Shown in pieces: positions 37,872 through 46,438 of a DNA stretch of 64,000 bases. A program made the translations under genes and the position numbers. This stretch comes from Acidobacteriota bacterium (GTDB lineage: Bacteria > Acidobacteriota > Blastocatellia > Pyrinomonadales > Pyrinomonadaceae). The notes under the pieces are model-generated. The model searched no databases, was not told the DNA's origin, and saw only the letters and a program-made list of their open reading frames with translations. The stretch's first letter is position 1. Each line of letters starts with the position of its first letter. The stretch spans positions 89,834-153,833 of the forward strand of contig JAHBSK010000009.1 of the NCBI GenBank assembly GCA_019639175.1, read 5' to 3'.

Positions 37872-39455
37872 TTACCAGCAACCTGCATATGTGCGATTTG
37901 TTTCCCAACACCACCAACTATCAAGGGAGCATGAGACATGAAAATCAGTAGGCACAAAAGCAATTTTCTGGATAAACGGTGTGTCTCCGAACTTATTACG
38001 GATTTCGGGATTAGACCTAGAGCTATGTGCAGAAGGTGCGAAGTCCAATAAAGGAATGCACTCGAATTCTACCCAATACCATTCAGTACATCCGTAGTAT
38101 TCATTCCATTCACCAGGCAACATGTCTCCACCTCCACCTCCGCCACCGATTTCTGTAAATGTTGGAGTTCCTCCTGTTGAGCCTCCATTACCCCCATTTC
38201 CACCACTACCACCACTACCACCTGAGGCTGGGGATCCATCCTGTCCTGCCATTCCGCTCGAGGCCGAACAGCCGACGAGGCCACCACCGAGTCCACCTGA
38301 CCCACCTTCTCCTGCTGTACCTGCGAGTCCCGGATAACCGGCCAGTCCGCCATTTCCCGCAAGCCCGGCGGTATTACTTGTTGTGATAAAATTAGAATAA
38401 TTGTAGCCTGGGGGATAGGTGACAGAAATAGGTCCTCCGTTACCGGCATTCCCGCCGTTGCCTCCTTTACCGCCGTTGCCTCCTTTACCGGCATTCCCGC
38501 CTTTACCTCCATTGCCGCCCGTGCCAACACCTCCGGGTGTACAAGAACAGCTTGCTCCGTCACCTCCGTTTCCACCATCTCCGCCGCGGCCGCCGTTTCC
38601 ACCGTTCCCAGCGTTGGCTCCATTGCCACCGTTCCCACCATTGGATATCAGATAATACAAGGTTGTGTCATTTGGGTCTGTAATATCCAATTTCAGAAAT
38701 TGGCCATTTCCGCCATTCCCCCCGTCAGCTCCGTTTCCTCCACCTTCTCCGTCCGGGCCTGGTAAGCCTGGGTCACCGTTCGTTCCGTTTTTATTACCCA
38801 TACAACTGCCGATAACGCCGTGCGGTCCATTTGGAGAAGTATTTCCGTGTGAACCATGATGGGCGTCTGTTGGAGTTCCTCCATGTGAGCCGCTGTTGTC
38901 AATAGTTACAGAACCACCTCTTCCCTGAACAGACAGATCATCAACTACAAACATGAGAAAGTGATAAGGCCCTTTGATGTTTACTTTTGCACCTTGAAAC
39001 TTAACTTTGTTTGCCAGAATCACTGTGTTGCCTGTTAATTCAATTTTTTCAGGAAGTATCAATTCGTCAGCAAACTGAACACCTTGCAATTTATCTGAGT
39101 GATATGATCGGCTAGTTTTCATGGGAGCAAACCCTCTCAGATGCTCCCTCAGAGTTGAACGCCAATACTTAGAAAACAATAAGTAGGGCTCGAAAGTTGC
39201 CCCTTTTTCTAAAAGCATATTACGAACCAGCTGGGCAGTCGGTCCTAAAGTCTGAAGCTGTTTGATCTGACCGGGCGATAATGAAACTCTTTTGTCGGGA
39301 CGAACCTGTTGTGCGTGAATGACGTTTGTATTAGCGGGAAGAAAAAGAGAGATCCCAAGAAACAATATGGCTAAAGAGTAAGGTAGTTTGGTCAGACGGT
39401 ATTTTTGTAGTCGTTTGAAAGTGGAAAAACTACAAGTGGGGAATTTGATTTTCAT
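37872..39455 (-). CDS. Secreted glycine-rich repeat protein
   Basis: 527 residues. N-terminal membrane/signal segment (residues about 23-48). Residues 50-165 form a unique domain with 'RSYHSDKLQGVQFADELILP' and strand-rich 'ELTGNTVILANKVKFQGAKV', resembling the start of a beta-helix. Residues about 175-430 are dominated by GGNGG/GGxGG repeats, like mycobacterial PGRS or collagen-like tracts. The C-terminal 90 residues are rich in Cys and Trp (YYGCTEWYWVEFECIP, CSLDSWWCW) and may be disulfide-bonded. GGAGG precedes the ATG. Probably a surface or matrix protein; no family recognised. Confidence 0.8.
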   Translation of the reverse strand: MKIKFPTCSFSTFKRLQKYRLTKLPYSLAILFLGISLFLPANTNVIHAQQVRPDKRVSLSPGQIKQLQTLGPTAQLVRNMLLEKGATFEPYLLFSKYWRSTLREHLRGFAPMKTSRSYHSDKLQGVQFADELILPEKIELTGNTVILANKVKFQGAKVNIKGPYHFLMFVVDDLSVQGRGGSVTIDNSGSHGGTPTDAHHGSHGNTSPNGPHGVIGSCMGNKNGTNGDPGLPGPDGEGGGNGADGGNGGNGQFLKLDITDPNDTTLYYLISNGGNGGNGANAGNGGNGGRGGDGGNGGDGASCSCTPGGVGTGGNGGKGGNAGKGGNGGKGGNGGNAGNGGPISVTYPPGYNYSNFITTSNTAGLAGNGGLAGYPGLAGTAGEGGSGGLGGGLVGCSASSGMAGQDGSPASGGSGGSGGNGGNGGSTGGTPTFTEIGGGGGGGDMLPGEWNEYYGCTEWYWVEFECIPLLDFAPSAHSSRSNPEIRNKFGDTPFIQKIAFVPTDFHVSCSLDSWWCWETNRTYAGCW

Positions 39456-39552
39456 GGATTGTGGAGCCTCCGAATATATTGTGGAAATTAAGACAAAACG
39501 TCTTTTTATAACACAAATTCTTGACTTTGTCTATTAAAATACTAGGTTTAGA

Positions 39553-40896
39553 CTAATACATGTCTATTCGGATTCTTCGCTTTAATAACTCGGTGACGAA
39601 TTTTTCGGGATCGATGGCTTTTTCCTGCGGGGTTGCACCGCGTGAGAGGACGTCGCCGCGGGCCATCATCTGGGCGATGATGGAGGCGGGAAAGGCTGTG
39701 GTTCGCATCATTGCGGAAAGGCCGGTTGTTTCGTCCTGTTTGTCGATGATGTCGTAAACAAGGCGATCCAATGCGGAATGCGGATCGCGGAATGCGGATT
39801 TGTCGTGCCGGTAGTCTCCTGTCTCCTGTCTCTCGTCTCCTGTCTCTCCATGACCTCGCCGTGTTCCAACAAATTCAAGCCGGACGAGGACGTAATCAGG
39901 GCCGTCGGCGGGAAGGTGTTTTTCGAGCAATGAGGCGAAGACCTTGCGCGGCGTGATGGTGACGGATGACGCGGTCGCTGCCGATCCTGACGTGGGGTTC
40001 GCTCTTTCCTTGTCTCTCTGTCTCCCTGTCTCCGTGTCGGCAGCGGGAAGCCCGGTCGCTATCGCTCCCGGTTCTGACTCCAGACTCCAGACTCCAGACT
40101 CCAGACTCTCTGACGAGCAGAGGCCGAGGTCGATCATGGTCTTGAATTTTTCGCAATGGCCGGTGTAGCGGATGGTCTTGTAATCGAGTTCTTTTATCTT
40201 GCCGAGAAAAGTGTCGGGCAGCGTGGACGTTCCGCCGGAGGTCTGAAAGGCTTCGAGCGGCGGAAAGCCGTCAAACGAAAAGCTTTCAAGCTCGGTCATC
40301 GATTCTACCTCGGTTATCCTGCCATCGCGGATGACGCGTGCCGTTTCGATATATTCGTTTATCAGGCCCTCGACCGAAAAGACAAGCTGATAATCAAGCG
40401 GCGGTTCGGGCCGTTGCGGCAGGCCGCCGACGCGGATGTGGATCTCGTCCAAACGGTCAAATTTTGCGGCGCCGTGCATTGCCAGTATCGAGACCATTCC
40501 CGGCGCCAGCCCGCAATCGGGGATGATGTTTATGCCTGCGGCCTTTGCTTCGGCATTGAGAGCAAGCTGGGCATCGACGACGTAATTATTGCCACCGAGG
40601 TCGCAAAAATTCGTTCGCGTCTCTATCGCCGCTTTTGAAAGCGATTCGTTGTACCAGTAATTGACGCAGGAGATGACGGAATCGTGGCCTTTCATTGCCT
40701 TTACGGCATCGGCATAGTTTGACGCGTCCAGCCGCAGCGATGATATGCGCGAGGTGCCGACACCGGCAGCCACGGCCTCAGCCTTTGCACCGTCAAAATC
40801 TGCGACAGTGACCGATGCTACATCAGGCGAATTGTGAATAAGGTCAAAAGCGGCGCCGTAACCCATTCGGCCCGCGCCCAGAACGAGGATATTCAT
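39553..40896 (-). CDS. Saccharopine dehydrogenase-like oxidoreductase with in-frame inserts
   Basis: 447 residues from ATG 40896 ('MNILVLGAGRMGYG', the NAD(P)-binding start). The frame is open further but upstream sequence is spacer. Matches: 'VISCVNYWYNESLSKAAIETRTNFCDLGGNNYV', 'PDCGLAPGMVSILA' and C-terminal 'TTGLSAMMRTTAFPASIIAQMM' (in parts), as in lysine-pathway Lys9-like proteins. Two stretches look foreign: residues about 262-311 (7-bp repeat, then low complexity) and about 346-376. Both replace surface-loop positions between conserved blocks. The enzyme's substrate is not known. Confidence 0.88.
   Translation of the reverse strand: MNILVLGAGRMGYGAAFDLIHNSPDVASVTVADFDGAKAEAVAAGVGTSRISSLRLDASNYADAVKAMKGHDSVISCVNYWYNESLSKAAIETRTNFCDLGGNNYVVDAQLALNAEAKAAGINIIPDCGLAPGMVSILAMHGAAKFDRLDEIHIRVGGLPQRPEPPLDYQLVFSVEGLINEYIETARVIRDGRITEVESMTELESFSFDGFPPLEAFQTSGGTSTLPDTFLGKIKELDYKTIRYTGHCEKFKTMIDLGLCSSESLESGVWSLESEPGAIATGLPAADTETGRQRDKERANPTSGSAATASSVTITPRKVFASLLEKHLPADGPDYVLVRLEFVGTRRGHGETGDERQETGDYRHDKSAFRDPHSALDRLVYDIIDKQDETTGLSAMMRTTAFPASIIAQMMARGDVLSRGATPQEKAIDPEKFVTELLKRRIRIDMY
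39770..39850 (-). repeat. Low-complexity insert 2 in the dehydrogenase-like gene
   Basis: Direct repeats GCGGAATGCGGAT at 39773-39800, then reiterated GTCTCCTGTCTC words (39813-39849). Translated as a polar stretch (GETGDERQETGDYRHDKS) in the middle of the C-domain. Such words otherwise occur between genes. Confidence 0.75.
39990..40110 (-). repeat. Low-complexity insert 1 with 7-bp tandem repeat
   Basis: GACTCCA is repeated four times plus GACTC at 40076-40108, and GTCTCTCTGTCTCC-type words lie at 40010-40035. Translated as SLESGVWSLESEPG followed by polar residues, in frame. Confidence 0.8.
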
Positions 40897-40907
40897 AATT
40901 TGGTTGT

Positions 40908-41062
40908 CAGGTTTTAGTCTGAAGTCTTTGGATCGTCGTCCTGTCCTTTGTTCTTCGTCCTTCCGGTATGGAGACAATGGTCGGGGAATTACGTTAGCCT
41001 CGGTCCTTCGCAAGACAATACCAAAGACAAAGGACGAATGGCTCAAGACCTCAGACTTTGGA
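40908..41062. repeat. Spacer palindrome built from GACTCC/GTCCTTTG words
   Basis: Outer words TAGTCTGAAGTCTTTGG (about 40915) and AAGACCTCAGACTTTGGACTCC (in part, about 41043) face each other, with inner GTCCTTTG and CAAAGGAC. Same vocabulary as the inserts inside the gene downstream. Confidence 0.5.
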
Positions 41063-41076
41063 CTCCAGACTGCCTT

Positions 41077-41442
41077 TTACCAGTCGTCAAACTCATCCGG
41101 TTTTTGACCGGCGATGGTTTCGGCGGCCAGGTCAAAGACCTTCTTTTTCCAATTTCGCATACCGTCAACGAGGTTTAGAGCCGCCTGCGGATGAGCGGCG
41201 TTGCGCTCCAGGCGGATGACCTGTGCGGTTACGGAAACGGGGTCTTCGTTGTTTTCGGTGACGGTCAGATTCACTTTTGAGCCGACGGTCGGCAGCTTTC
41301 TGGGCAAATAGACCAGAGTGCCGTTCAGTCCGACGTTCTCGGTCAGCCCGTCCTCAACGATCTCATTGCCGTCCTCGTCCTTCCATTTGATGCGGATGGG
41401 GAATGAGATCACGTATCTTGAACCTTGGCGACGTTCCTGCAT
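41077..41442 (-). CDS. PilZ-domain protein
   Basis: 121 residues. 'MQERRQGSRYVISFPIRIKWK' has the Arg-rich start of PilZ domains and 'TENVGLNGTLVYLPRKLPTVGSKVNL' (in parts) the second motif. The second motif has Gly where many c-di-GMP binders have Ser (N/DxSxxG), so ligand binding is likely but not certain. Stand-alone PilZ proteins relay c-di-GMP to pili or exopolysaccharide machinery. Upstream of the dehydrogenase-like gene on the same strand, separated by the palindromic spacer. Confidence 0.85.
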   Translation of the reverse strand: MQERRQGSRYVISFPIRIKWKDEDGNEIVEDGLTENVGLNGTLVYLPRKLPTVGSKVNLTVTENNEDPVSVTAQVIRLERNAAHPQAALNLVDGMRNWKKKVFDLAAETIAGQKPDEFDDW

Positions 41443-41663
41443 GATTATCGATCCTTGAAAATAAAATTCTAAAATCTTTTAGTTTTCGGGCTATGGCGGG
41501 CCGCACAGCAATGCGTCGATAGTCTAACAGAATGAGGGGAAAAACTCACCAAAGAAGACGGAAATTTTTGATCGGCGCTAGTTAGGCCATTGCGCCCCTC
41601 GGTTATCAAGGGTGGACAAAAAAGGGCAAAATTTGATAGTCTTACAGATTGTTTCTTGCAAAA

Positions 41664-41801
41664 ATGAAGAAACAAGGTGGTACTTTGCCGCCGAAAAGGT
41701 TCTTTTCATCTGCGGTTTTGCTGACAGTTCGTGTCACCGGTAAGGCGGCGGGACGGTCAGCAAAAGATGTAAAGATCATATTTAGGAGCAAAAAAGAATA
41801 A
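41664..41801 (+). other. 45-codon frame inside the leader, TAATG-linked to the 3D-domain gene
   Basis: ATG 41664 opens a basic 45-residue frame ending TAA 41799-41801, which overlaps the next ATG. It has no ribosome binding site of note and coincides with the RNA stem described below, so it may be a leader peptide or chance. Confidence 0.25.
41680..41790 (+). promoter_or_regulatory. Structured 5' leader of the 3D-domain gene (candidate cis-regulatory RNA)
   Basis: The 358 bases between the PilZ gene and the 3D-domain gene hold a strong fold. TTTTGCTGAC (41716-41725) pairs perfectly with GTCAGCAAAA (41756-41765), and CATC (41707-41710) with GATG (41766-41769) across a bulge. GCCGCC near 41688 can also pair with GGCGGC near 41744. 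AGGAG follows at about 41785. c-di-AMP riboswitches often precede 3D-domain genes, but I could not match the known conserved core. Confidence 0.5.
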
Positions 41802-42406
41802 TGAAAAATCTCGTTAGAGGAGGCCTTATTCTTTCGGTTTTGAGTCTTTGCGTGGTGTTTATCTACGCCCAGACCCAAATGGAAGAAAACCTCATTATAG
41901 CGAACGATTCGCAAATACAACTGAATAATATAGAAAATACGGTTACTTCGGAAATAAATTTAATACAAAACGATAATAAGCAGACTCAGAAAAATAACGA
42001 TAAAAAAGAAGCTGATAAGGCTGCACAAACAAATAAAGAACAAAAAGCGGTAAAAGAGACCGAAACACAGGAGAACGAACAGGAACAAACAGGCAATAAG
42101 GTAAAAAAGACGGTTTCGTCAAAGTCGGTCGGCGTCAGTAAAGGGCGTTTTGTCGCGACCGCATATTGCCTCCGCGGCCGAACGGCCAGCGGTGCTCAGG
42201 TTCGCAAAGGCCTGATAGCCGCTGATCCGCGTGTTCTCAGGCTCGGAACCCGTGTCAACCTCGGCGCCGGAGCCTACAGCGGCAATTATCTGGTTGCCGA
42301 TACGGGCGGAAAGATCAAAGGGAATAAAATTGATATTTGGATGGCAAGCTGTGCCGAGGCCAGACGTTTTGGCCGTCGGACGGTTACATTGAGCATCCTT
42401 GATTAG
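41801..42406 (+). CDS. Secreted 3D-domain protein (cell-wall lytic type)
   Basis: 201 residues. Signal or anchor helix at 6-23, then an Asn/Gln/Lys/Glu-rich linker (about 25-108), then a 3D domain: 'FVATAYCLRGRTASGAQV', 'GLIAADPRVLRLGTRVNL', 'YLVADTGGKIKGNKIDIWM'. The three Asp residues that name the domain (AADP, ADTGG, KIDIW) are present. The fold is that of MltA/resuscitation-promoting lytic transglycosylases. Monocistronic with a strong terminator and a structured leader. Confidence 0.92.
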   Translation: MKNLVRGGLILSVLSLCVVFIYAQTQMEENLIIANDSQIQLNNIENTVTSEINLIQNDNKQTQKNNDKKEADKAAQTNKEQKAVKETETQENEQEQTGNKVKKTVSSKSVGVSKGRFVATAYCLRGRTASGAQVRKGLIAADPRVLRLGTRVNLGAGAYSGNYLVADTGGKIKGNKIDIWMASCAEARRFGRRTVTLSILD

Positions 42407-42430
42407 GACATTGATAATGTTCACAACCTT

Positions 42431-42466
42431 ATGGCCGCTTCGTTAAAAACGAGGCGGCCATTTTTT
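42431..42466 (+). terminator. Rho-independent terminator after the 3D-domain gene
   Basis: Thirteen-base-pair stem ATGGCCGCTTCGT/ACGAGGCGGCCAT (one wobble) with loop TAAAA and six Ts. Confidence 0.9.
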
Positions 42467-42932
42467 ATTGCGGCGATGATGAGCGATAGCTGGCGTTGAT
42501 GAGATGCTGGCGTCGCGGAAAGTGGAGAAAGATGCCGACGATGCCGACGACGAACCAGAGAAAGAAATATTTGTAGCCGAAAACGACCGCGAGAATGAAT
42601 CCGATAAGAGAGATCGATTCGCAGAAGGCGCAGGCGATGAGGATGCCGGTTTGAACGTATGACATATTCTGCATAGCCTCAGCCTGATCCTGCATTCGTT
42701 TCCTCAGAAAAAAGGACATCGCCAGGCTGGAAAGGCCAAGCATGGCAAATATCAGGATGACAATTGCATTTTCCTGCGGTTCGGCCCCGGCGGCCTCAGC
42801 TGCGGCCAGCGTCTGTCCGCCGATATAGACAGCCGCGCCCAGCACCATGAACTGCGACATCAAAAGGACGAACCAGATGGTGGCAAGGCTGCGGTATTTT
42901 TGATCGATCTCGGCGGTTTGCTTTCTGTCCAT
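42465..42932 (-). CDS. Small integral membrane protein, unknown
   Basis: 155 residues from ATG 42932 ('MDRKQTAEIDQKY'); a longer frame to 42968 is possible. Four membrane helices arranged as two hairpins, the second pair ('QTGILIACAFCESISLIGFILAV') with an intramembrane Glu, reminiscent of rotor-ring c subunits. No ATP synthase genes are nearby, so that likeness may be superficial. Function unknown. Confidence 0.65.
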   Translation of the reverse strand: MDRKQTAEIDQKYRSLATIWFVLLMSQFMVLGAAVYIGGQTLAAAEAAGAEPQENAIVILIFAMLGLSSLAMSFFLRKRMQDQAEAMQNMSYVQTGILIACAFCESISLIGFILAVVFGYKYFFLWFVVGIVGIFLHFPRRQHLINASYRSSSPQ

Positions 42933-43030
42933 TGGCGGATTATAGAACGCCGAAAGGGCGGTTTGCAATTTGACCTCAGATCAAGCGTTAGAAATTTGTT
43001 ACGCGGCCTTTTTTCTTACTTCTTTACGAT

Positions 43031-43104
43031 CTCTTTGCGGGCATTGCGTCTTTGCGTGAGGTTTAAGAAGGTTTCACGCAAAGCCGCTAAGACCGCAAAG
43101 AGAG
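43031..43104. repeat. TTTGCG/CGCAAA inverted repeat spacer
   Basis: CTCTTTGCGG pairs with CCGCAAAGAG and CTTTGCGTGA with TCACGCAAAG, giving a two-part stem around a 14-base centre. Lies in the 223-base spacer between the ABC transporter and the small membrane protein gene, with no gene of its own. Confidence 0.8.
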
Positions 43105-43155
43105 GAAAACAGAGACGTGCATGCTATTGATCAATGGTTTGATGCCGGGTCAGAA

Positions 43156-44910
43156 CTACTCTGTCGAAACTATCTCGTCTTCCAAAAGCTGGCGCTGATA
43201 GAGTTCAAAATATCTGCCCTTTTGCTCTAAAAGCTCATCATGTGTGCCGCGTTCGACGATCCGTCCGTCTTCCAAAAAGCAGATCAGGTCGGCATCGCGA
43301 ACGGTCGATATGCGGTGCGCGGCTATCAGAGTTGTCCGGCCAAGGCGGACATCGCGGAGATTTTTCAGGATGGTTTCTTCGGTGTATGTGTCCACGGCGG
43401 AAAGCGCGTCGTCAAGTATCAGGATGCGCGGGTCGCGAATTATTGCCCGGGCAATGGCTGCGCGCTGTTTTTGCCCGCCTGAGAGCGAGATGCCGCGTTC
43501 GCCCACAAGCTGCCGGTATTTGTTCGGAAAACCTTTTACATCATCGGCGAGGCCGGCGATCTCCGCCGCCTTTTCAACAGACATTGAGCCATCAGAAAGC
43601 GTGTTGGTATTGTTGATGCCAAACGCGATGTTCTCGGCAAGCGTGTCGCTAAAGAGAAAAGTTTCCTGCGGGACAAAACCTATCGCCCGCCGAAGCTGTT
43701 CCAAAGGAAAGAGTTTGACCGGAACGTTGTCCACGAGAACGGCGTCGCCGTCGGCGTCAAGAAGACGCGGGATCATATTGAGCAATGTCGATTTTCCGCT
43801 GCCGGTCTTTCCGACCAGAGCGATGGTCTGTCCGGGTTCGATGCTGAGGTCTATATCTTTTAAGACAGGTTTGCCGTTATAGCCAAAGGTCAGGCCGCTA
43901 AATTCGACGGCGCCCTTGATCGGCGGCTGCGGCCTTGCCTCGGGCAGATCGGCTATCGACGGTTCTGTTTCCAGCACCGTGTTAAAGCGTTTCAGGCTGG
44001 CGGTGCCGCGCTGATAGAGGTTCACGACATATCCGAGCGCGATGAGATACCAGATCATCCGCTGAAGATAGAGTATGAACGCGGTAAAATCGCCCGCCGT
44101 TATCTCGCCCTCGACCGCCATCGGAACGCCGACGGCGACGATGATGACAAAGCCCAACCCGATAAAAAAGAAAAGAAGCGGACGCATTGCCGCCGCAAAC
44201 TTTATTAACTGGATGTTTCTGGCCGCGTATTCGTGATTCAGCCCGTCAAATGCTCTTATCTCAGAACCTTCGCGGGCAAAAGCTCTTATAACGCGGACGC
44301 CGCTCAGGTTTTCCTGTGCGCGGGCCGTTATGTCCGAAAAGAATTCCTGTATCTTTTCAAAGCGGACGTGTATCTGCTGTCCCAAATACTGCACCGTTAT
44401 CGAAACAAGCGGCAACGGGATCAGCATCAGCAGCGTGAGCTTTACCGAAATGTTCAAAAGTATCGGCAGCGTTATCGCCAGGGCAAAGACGGCCTGAAAA
44501 CTGTAAAGGATCATCGGCCCGACGATCTGCCTGATGGCGGCGAGGTCGTTGGTCGCACGCGCCATCAGGTCGCCGACGCGCGTGTTCTGAAAATACTCAA
44601 GCGGCTGGCGAACCAACGCGCCGTAGAAATCCTGCCGCATGTCATATTCGATATGCCGTGACGCGTTGATAAGCAGCCTTCGCTGCCAAAAGAGAAAAAT
44701 GCCGCTGACAAAATTTACACCAAGTATCATCAGCGGATAAAAGATCACCTTTTCACGCGTGATGCCGGCCGCAAGGTCATCAACGGCCATGCCGACAAGA
44801 TACGGGACCATCAGTCCAAAGCTCATCGACGCCAGGATAAAGAATATCCCGGCTGAGATGTGCCATTTATACGGCCCGAAATACGCGGCAAATTTACGAA
44901 GCTCTTCCAT
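43156..44910 (-). CDS. ABC-type exporter, fused permease and ATPase
   Basis: 584 residues. Six membrane helices (residues 15-300), then a nucleotide-binding domain with Walker A '[12 protein letters not shown]', Q-loop '[10 protein letters not shown]', signature '[15 protein letters not shown]', Walker B '[12 protein letters not shown]' and switch His in 'IAAHRIST'. Homologous to MdlA/MdlB and MsbA-type half-transporters, which act as dimers. Substrate (lipid, peptide or drug) is not evident, and no second half-transporter is adjacent. Confidence 0.93.
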   Translation of the reverse strand: MEELRKFAAYFGPYKWHISAGIFFILASMSFGLMVPYLVGMAVDDLAAGITREKVIFYPLMILGVNFVSGIFLFWQRRLLINASRHIEYDMRQDFYGALVRQPLEYFQNTRVGDLMARATNDLAAIRQIVGPMILYSFQAVFALAITLPILLNISVKLTLLMLIPLPLVSITVQYLGQQIHVRFEKIQEFFSDITARAQENLSGVRVIRAFAREGSEIRAFDGLNHEYAARNIQLIKFAAAMRPLLFFFIGLGFVIIVAVGVPMAVEGEITAGDFTAFILYLQRMIWYLIALGYVVNLYQRGTASLKRFNTVLETEPSIADLPEARPQPPIKGAVEFSGLTFGYNGKPVLKDIDLSIEPGQTIALVGKTGSGKSTLLNMIPRLLDADGDAVLVDNVPVKLFPLEQLRRAIGFVPQETFLFSDTLAENIAFGINNTNTLSDGSMSVEKAAEIAGLADDVKGFPNKYRQLVGERGISLSGGQKQRAAIARAIIRDPRILILDDALSAVDTYTEETILKNLRDVRLGRTTLIAAHRISTVRDADLICFLEDGRIVERGTHDELLEQKGRYFELYQRQLLEDEIVSTE

Positions 44911-44961
44911 CTAACGCCTTTGCTCACCGGTAAATGATGATGTGTCCATTGCGTGCGTCAT

Positions 44962-45639
44962 TCATTTCAAACCCCGGTAAAATTCTTCCACAGAAACTTT
45001 TCGATAGCCTTCAGGCACAGTGAAAAGCTCGTCTTCCGCGATGAGTTCAACATCGGTCAGTTCATACCAATAGCGCAGCGTTCTTTCGTTATTGGCGATG
45101 CTGTAAAACTCCTGCCGCGTCGGCATTCCAATCTTTGGGTCGGCGAAAACGACGATCTCTGAGATGTCGCTGTCCGCCACGCGGACGCTGTACCTGACGC
45201 GTCCGTTCTCTTCGCCAAGCTCACGAAATTCGGCCTTTTCCCTCACCGCCAAAAGCTGACGCGTCACGTCCTGTATAAAATCCGGTTCCGCTTTTCCCGT
45301 GTTGGCCGGACGTTCGGCGTAAACGCGCCGTTGCGGGTCGATAACGATCGTGTCCGGCGTTTCGATCACAGTCAACTGACGCTGAGTTCCGTAATTATGA
45401 TCGACGCGCCTTTTGTCGCCGCTTTTGGCAATGAACTTCTTTTCGACCGTCTCGCCAAAGGAAAATTCGGCTGTCGCCTTATATTGTTTTGGCTCAATGG
45501 TTTGAAAAGGGATGGAACTTGCCGGAGGCTTGGCCGCCGGAACCTCCGCGTTGGAGTTCTCATTACTCGGGCCGGAACAGCCGAGCATCGCAACGGCTGT
45601 CACAAGAGCCAACGATCTTACAAAGTTTGACAAAAACAT
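44962..45639 (-). CDS. Predicted lipoprotein, LolA-like fold
   Basis: 225 residues. Signal peptide ends in lipobox MLGC (Cys about residue 21). A Pro/Asn/Ala-rich linker precedes a beta-rich domain ('KQYKATAEFSFGETVEKKFI', 'TQRQLTVIETPDTIVIDPQRRVYAERP', in parts) of the type found in LolA/LppX-like lipid-carrying proteins. Upstream of the ABC exporter on the same strand (51-base gap), so it may serve the same export route; this is inference. Confidence 0.65.
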   Translation of the reverse strand: MFLSNFVRSLALVTAVAMLGCSGPSNENSNAEVPAAKPPASSIPFQTIEPKQYKATAEFSFGETVEKKFIAKSGDKRRVDHNYGTQRQLTVIETPDTIVIDPQRRVYAERPANTGKAEPDFIQDVTRQLLAVREKAEFRELGEENGRVRYSVRVADSDISEIVVFADPKIGMPTRQEFYSIANNERTLRYWYELTDVELIAEDELFTVPEGYRKVSVEEFYRGLK

Positions 45640-45688
45640 CGCTGTCCTTAAAGTTTATCATAGCGATGCTGCGCAAGCGTCAGTTGGT

Positions 45689-46438
45689 ATGAGCATGATA
45701 AAGTGGCAAACGAAATTTTGGGCGGGTGCGGCATTTCTGCTGCCTTTTGCACCCGCTCTTTATCTTCAGGGACAGCTTACACGAAAAAGGGTCGGCGTTT
45801 TGCCCGGTGCGGGCGGCGACACCGTCGGCGTGACGTCGTCTGAAGCCGATCCCGCGTCGCTGTTCGTCATAGGCGAATCAACGGTCGCGGGCCTCGGCGC
45901 CCGAACGCATCAGCAAGCCCTGGCGGGGCAATTTGCGATAAGACTGGCCGAGAGAATAGAAAGGCCGGTCAGATGGACCGTTCTGGGAAAGAACGGTGTA
46001 ACAGCGCGGCGGACGATAGACGAACTCGTGCCGAATATGCCAAAAGGCCCGTTCGACTATATCCTGATCGCTCTCGGCGGCAATGACGTTCTGAAGATAT
46101 CAAGTCCGAAAAAATGGCGTAACGATATGACGGAATTTCTGGGCATAATGCGTGACGCAAACCCTTCGGCAACAATATTTTTGGCGAACTGCCCGATGAT
46201 AAAAGCCTCGACCGCCATCCCGCAGCCGATCAGAGGCATCCTTTGGGAACTCTCAAAAATGCACGATGAGAACATAAAGGAATTTACGGCAAAAATGGAA
46301 CGCGTCTATTATTATCACCAGCCGAGAAAGCTGGAAGTGGAAGGTTTTTTTGCCGACGGCATTCATCCTTCGGAGCGGGGCTACTCTGACTGGACCGAGG
46401 CGATGATGAAATTCTTTGACGAGAATTATAAATGGTGA
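45689..46438 (+). CDS. SGNH/GDSL-type hydrolase
   Basis: 249 residues from ATG 45689 (ATG 45695 is equally possible). N-terminal hydrophobic segment 'FWAGAAFLLPFAPALYLQ' acts as signal or anchor. Block I 'FVIGESTVAGLGA' carries the nucleophile Ser, block III 'IALGGNDVL' the oxyanion Asn, and block V 'DGIHPSERGY' the catalytic Asp and His. An esterase or lipase; substrate unknown. Its end overlaps the next gene by seven bases, so the two are coupled. Confidence 0.9.
   Translation: MSMIKWQTKFWAGAAFLLPFAPALYLQGQLTRKRVGVLPGAGGDTVGVTSSEADPASLFVIGESTVAGLGARTHQQALAGQFAIRLAERIERPVRWTVLGKNGVTARRTIDELVPNMPKGPFDYILIALGGNDVLKISSPKKWRNDMTEFLGIMRDANPSATIFLANCPMIKASTAIPQPIRGILWELSKMHDENIKEFTAKMERVYYYHQPRKLEVEGFFADGIHPSERGYSDWTEAMMKFFDENYKW

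Noticed and set aside
38122..38859. Proline-rich open frames on the plus strand
   Set aside because: They are the exact antisense of the Gly-rich repeat codons (GGN read as NCC) and lack a ribosome binding site or independent start.
41680..41790. Assignment of the leader as a c-di-AMP (ydaO) or c-di-GMP riboswitch
   Set aside because: The conserved core sequences I know for those classes could not be placed; kept only as a structured leader.
42465..42932. ATP synthase subunit c
   Set aside because: Four helices with an acidic residue recall it, but length, N-terminus and context do not fit.
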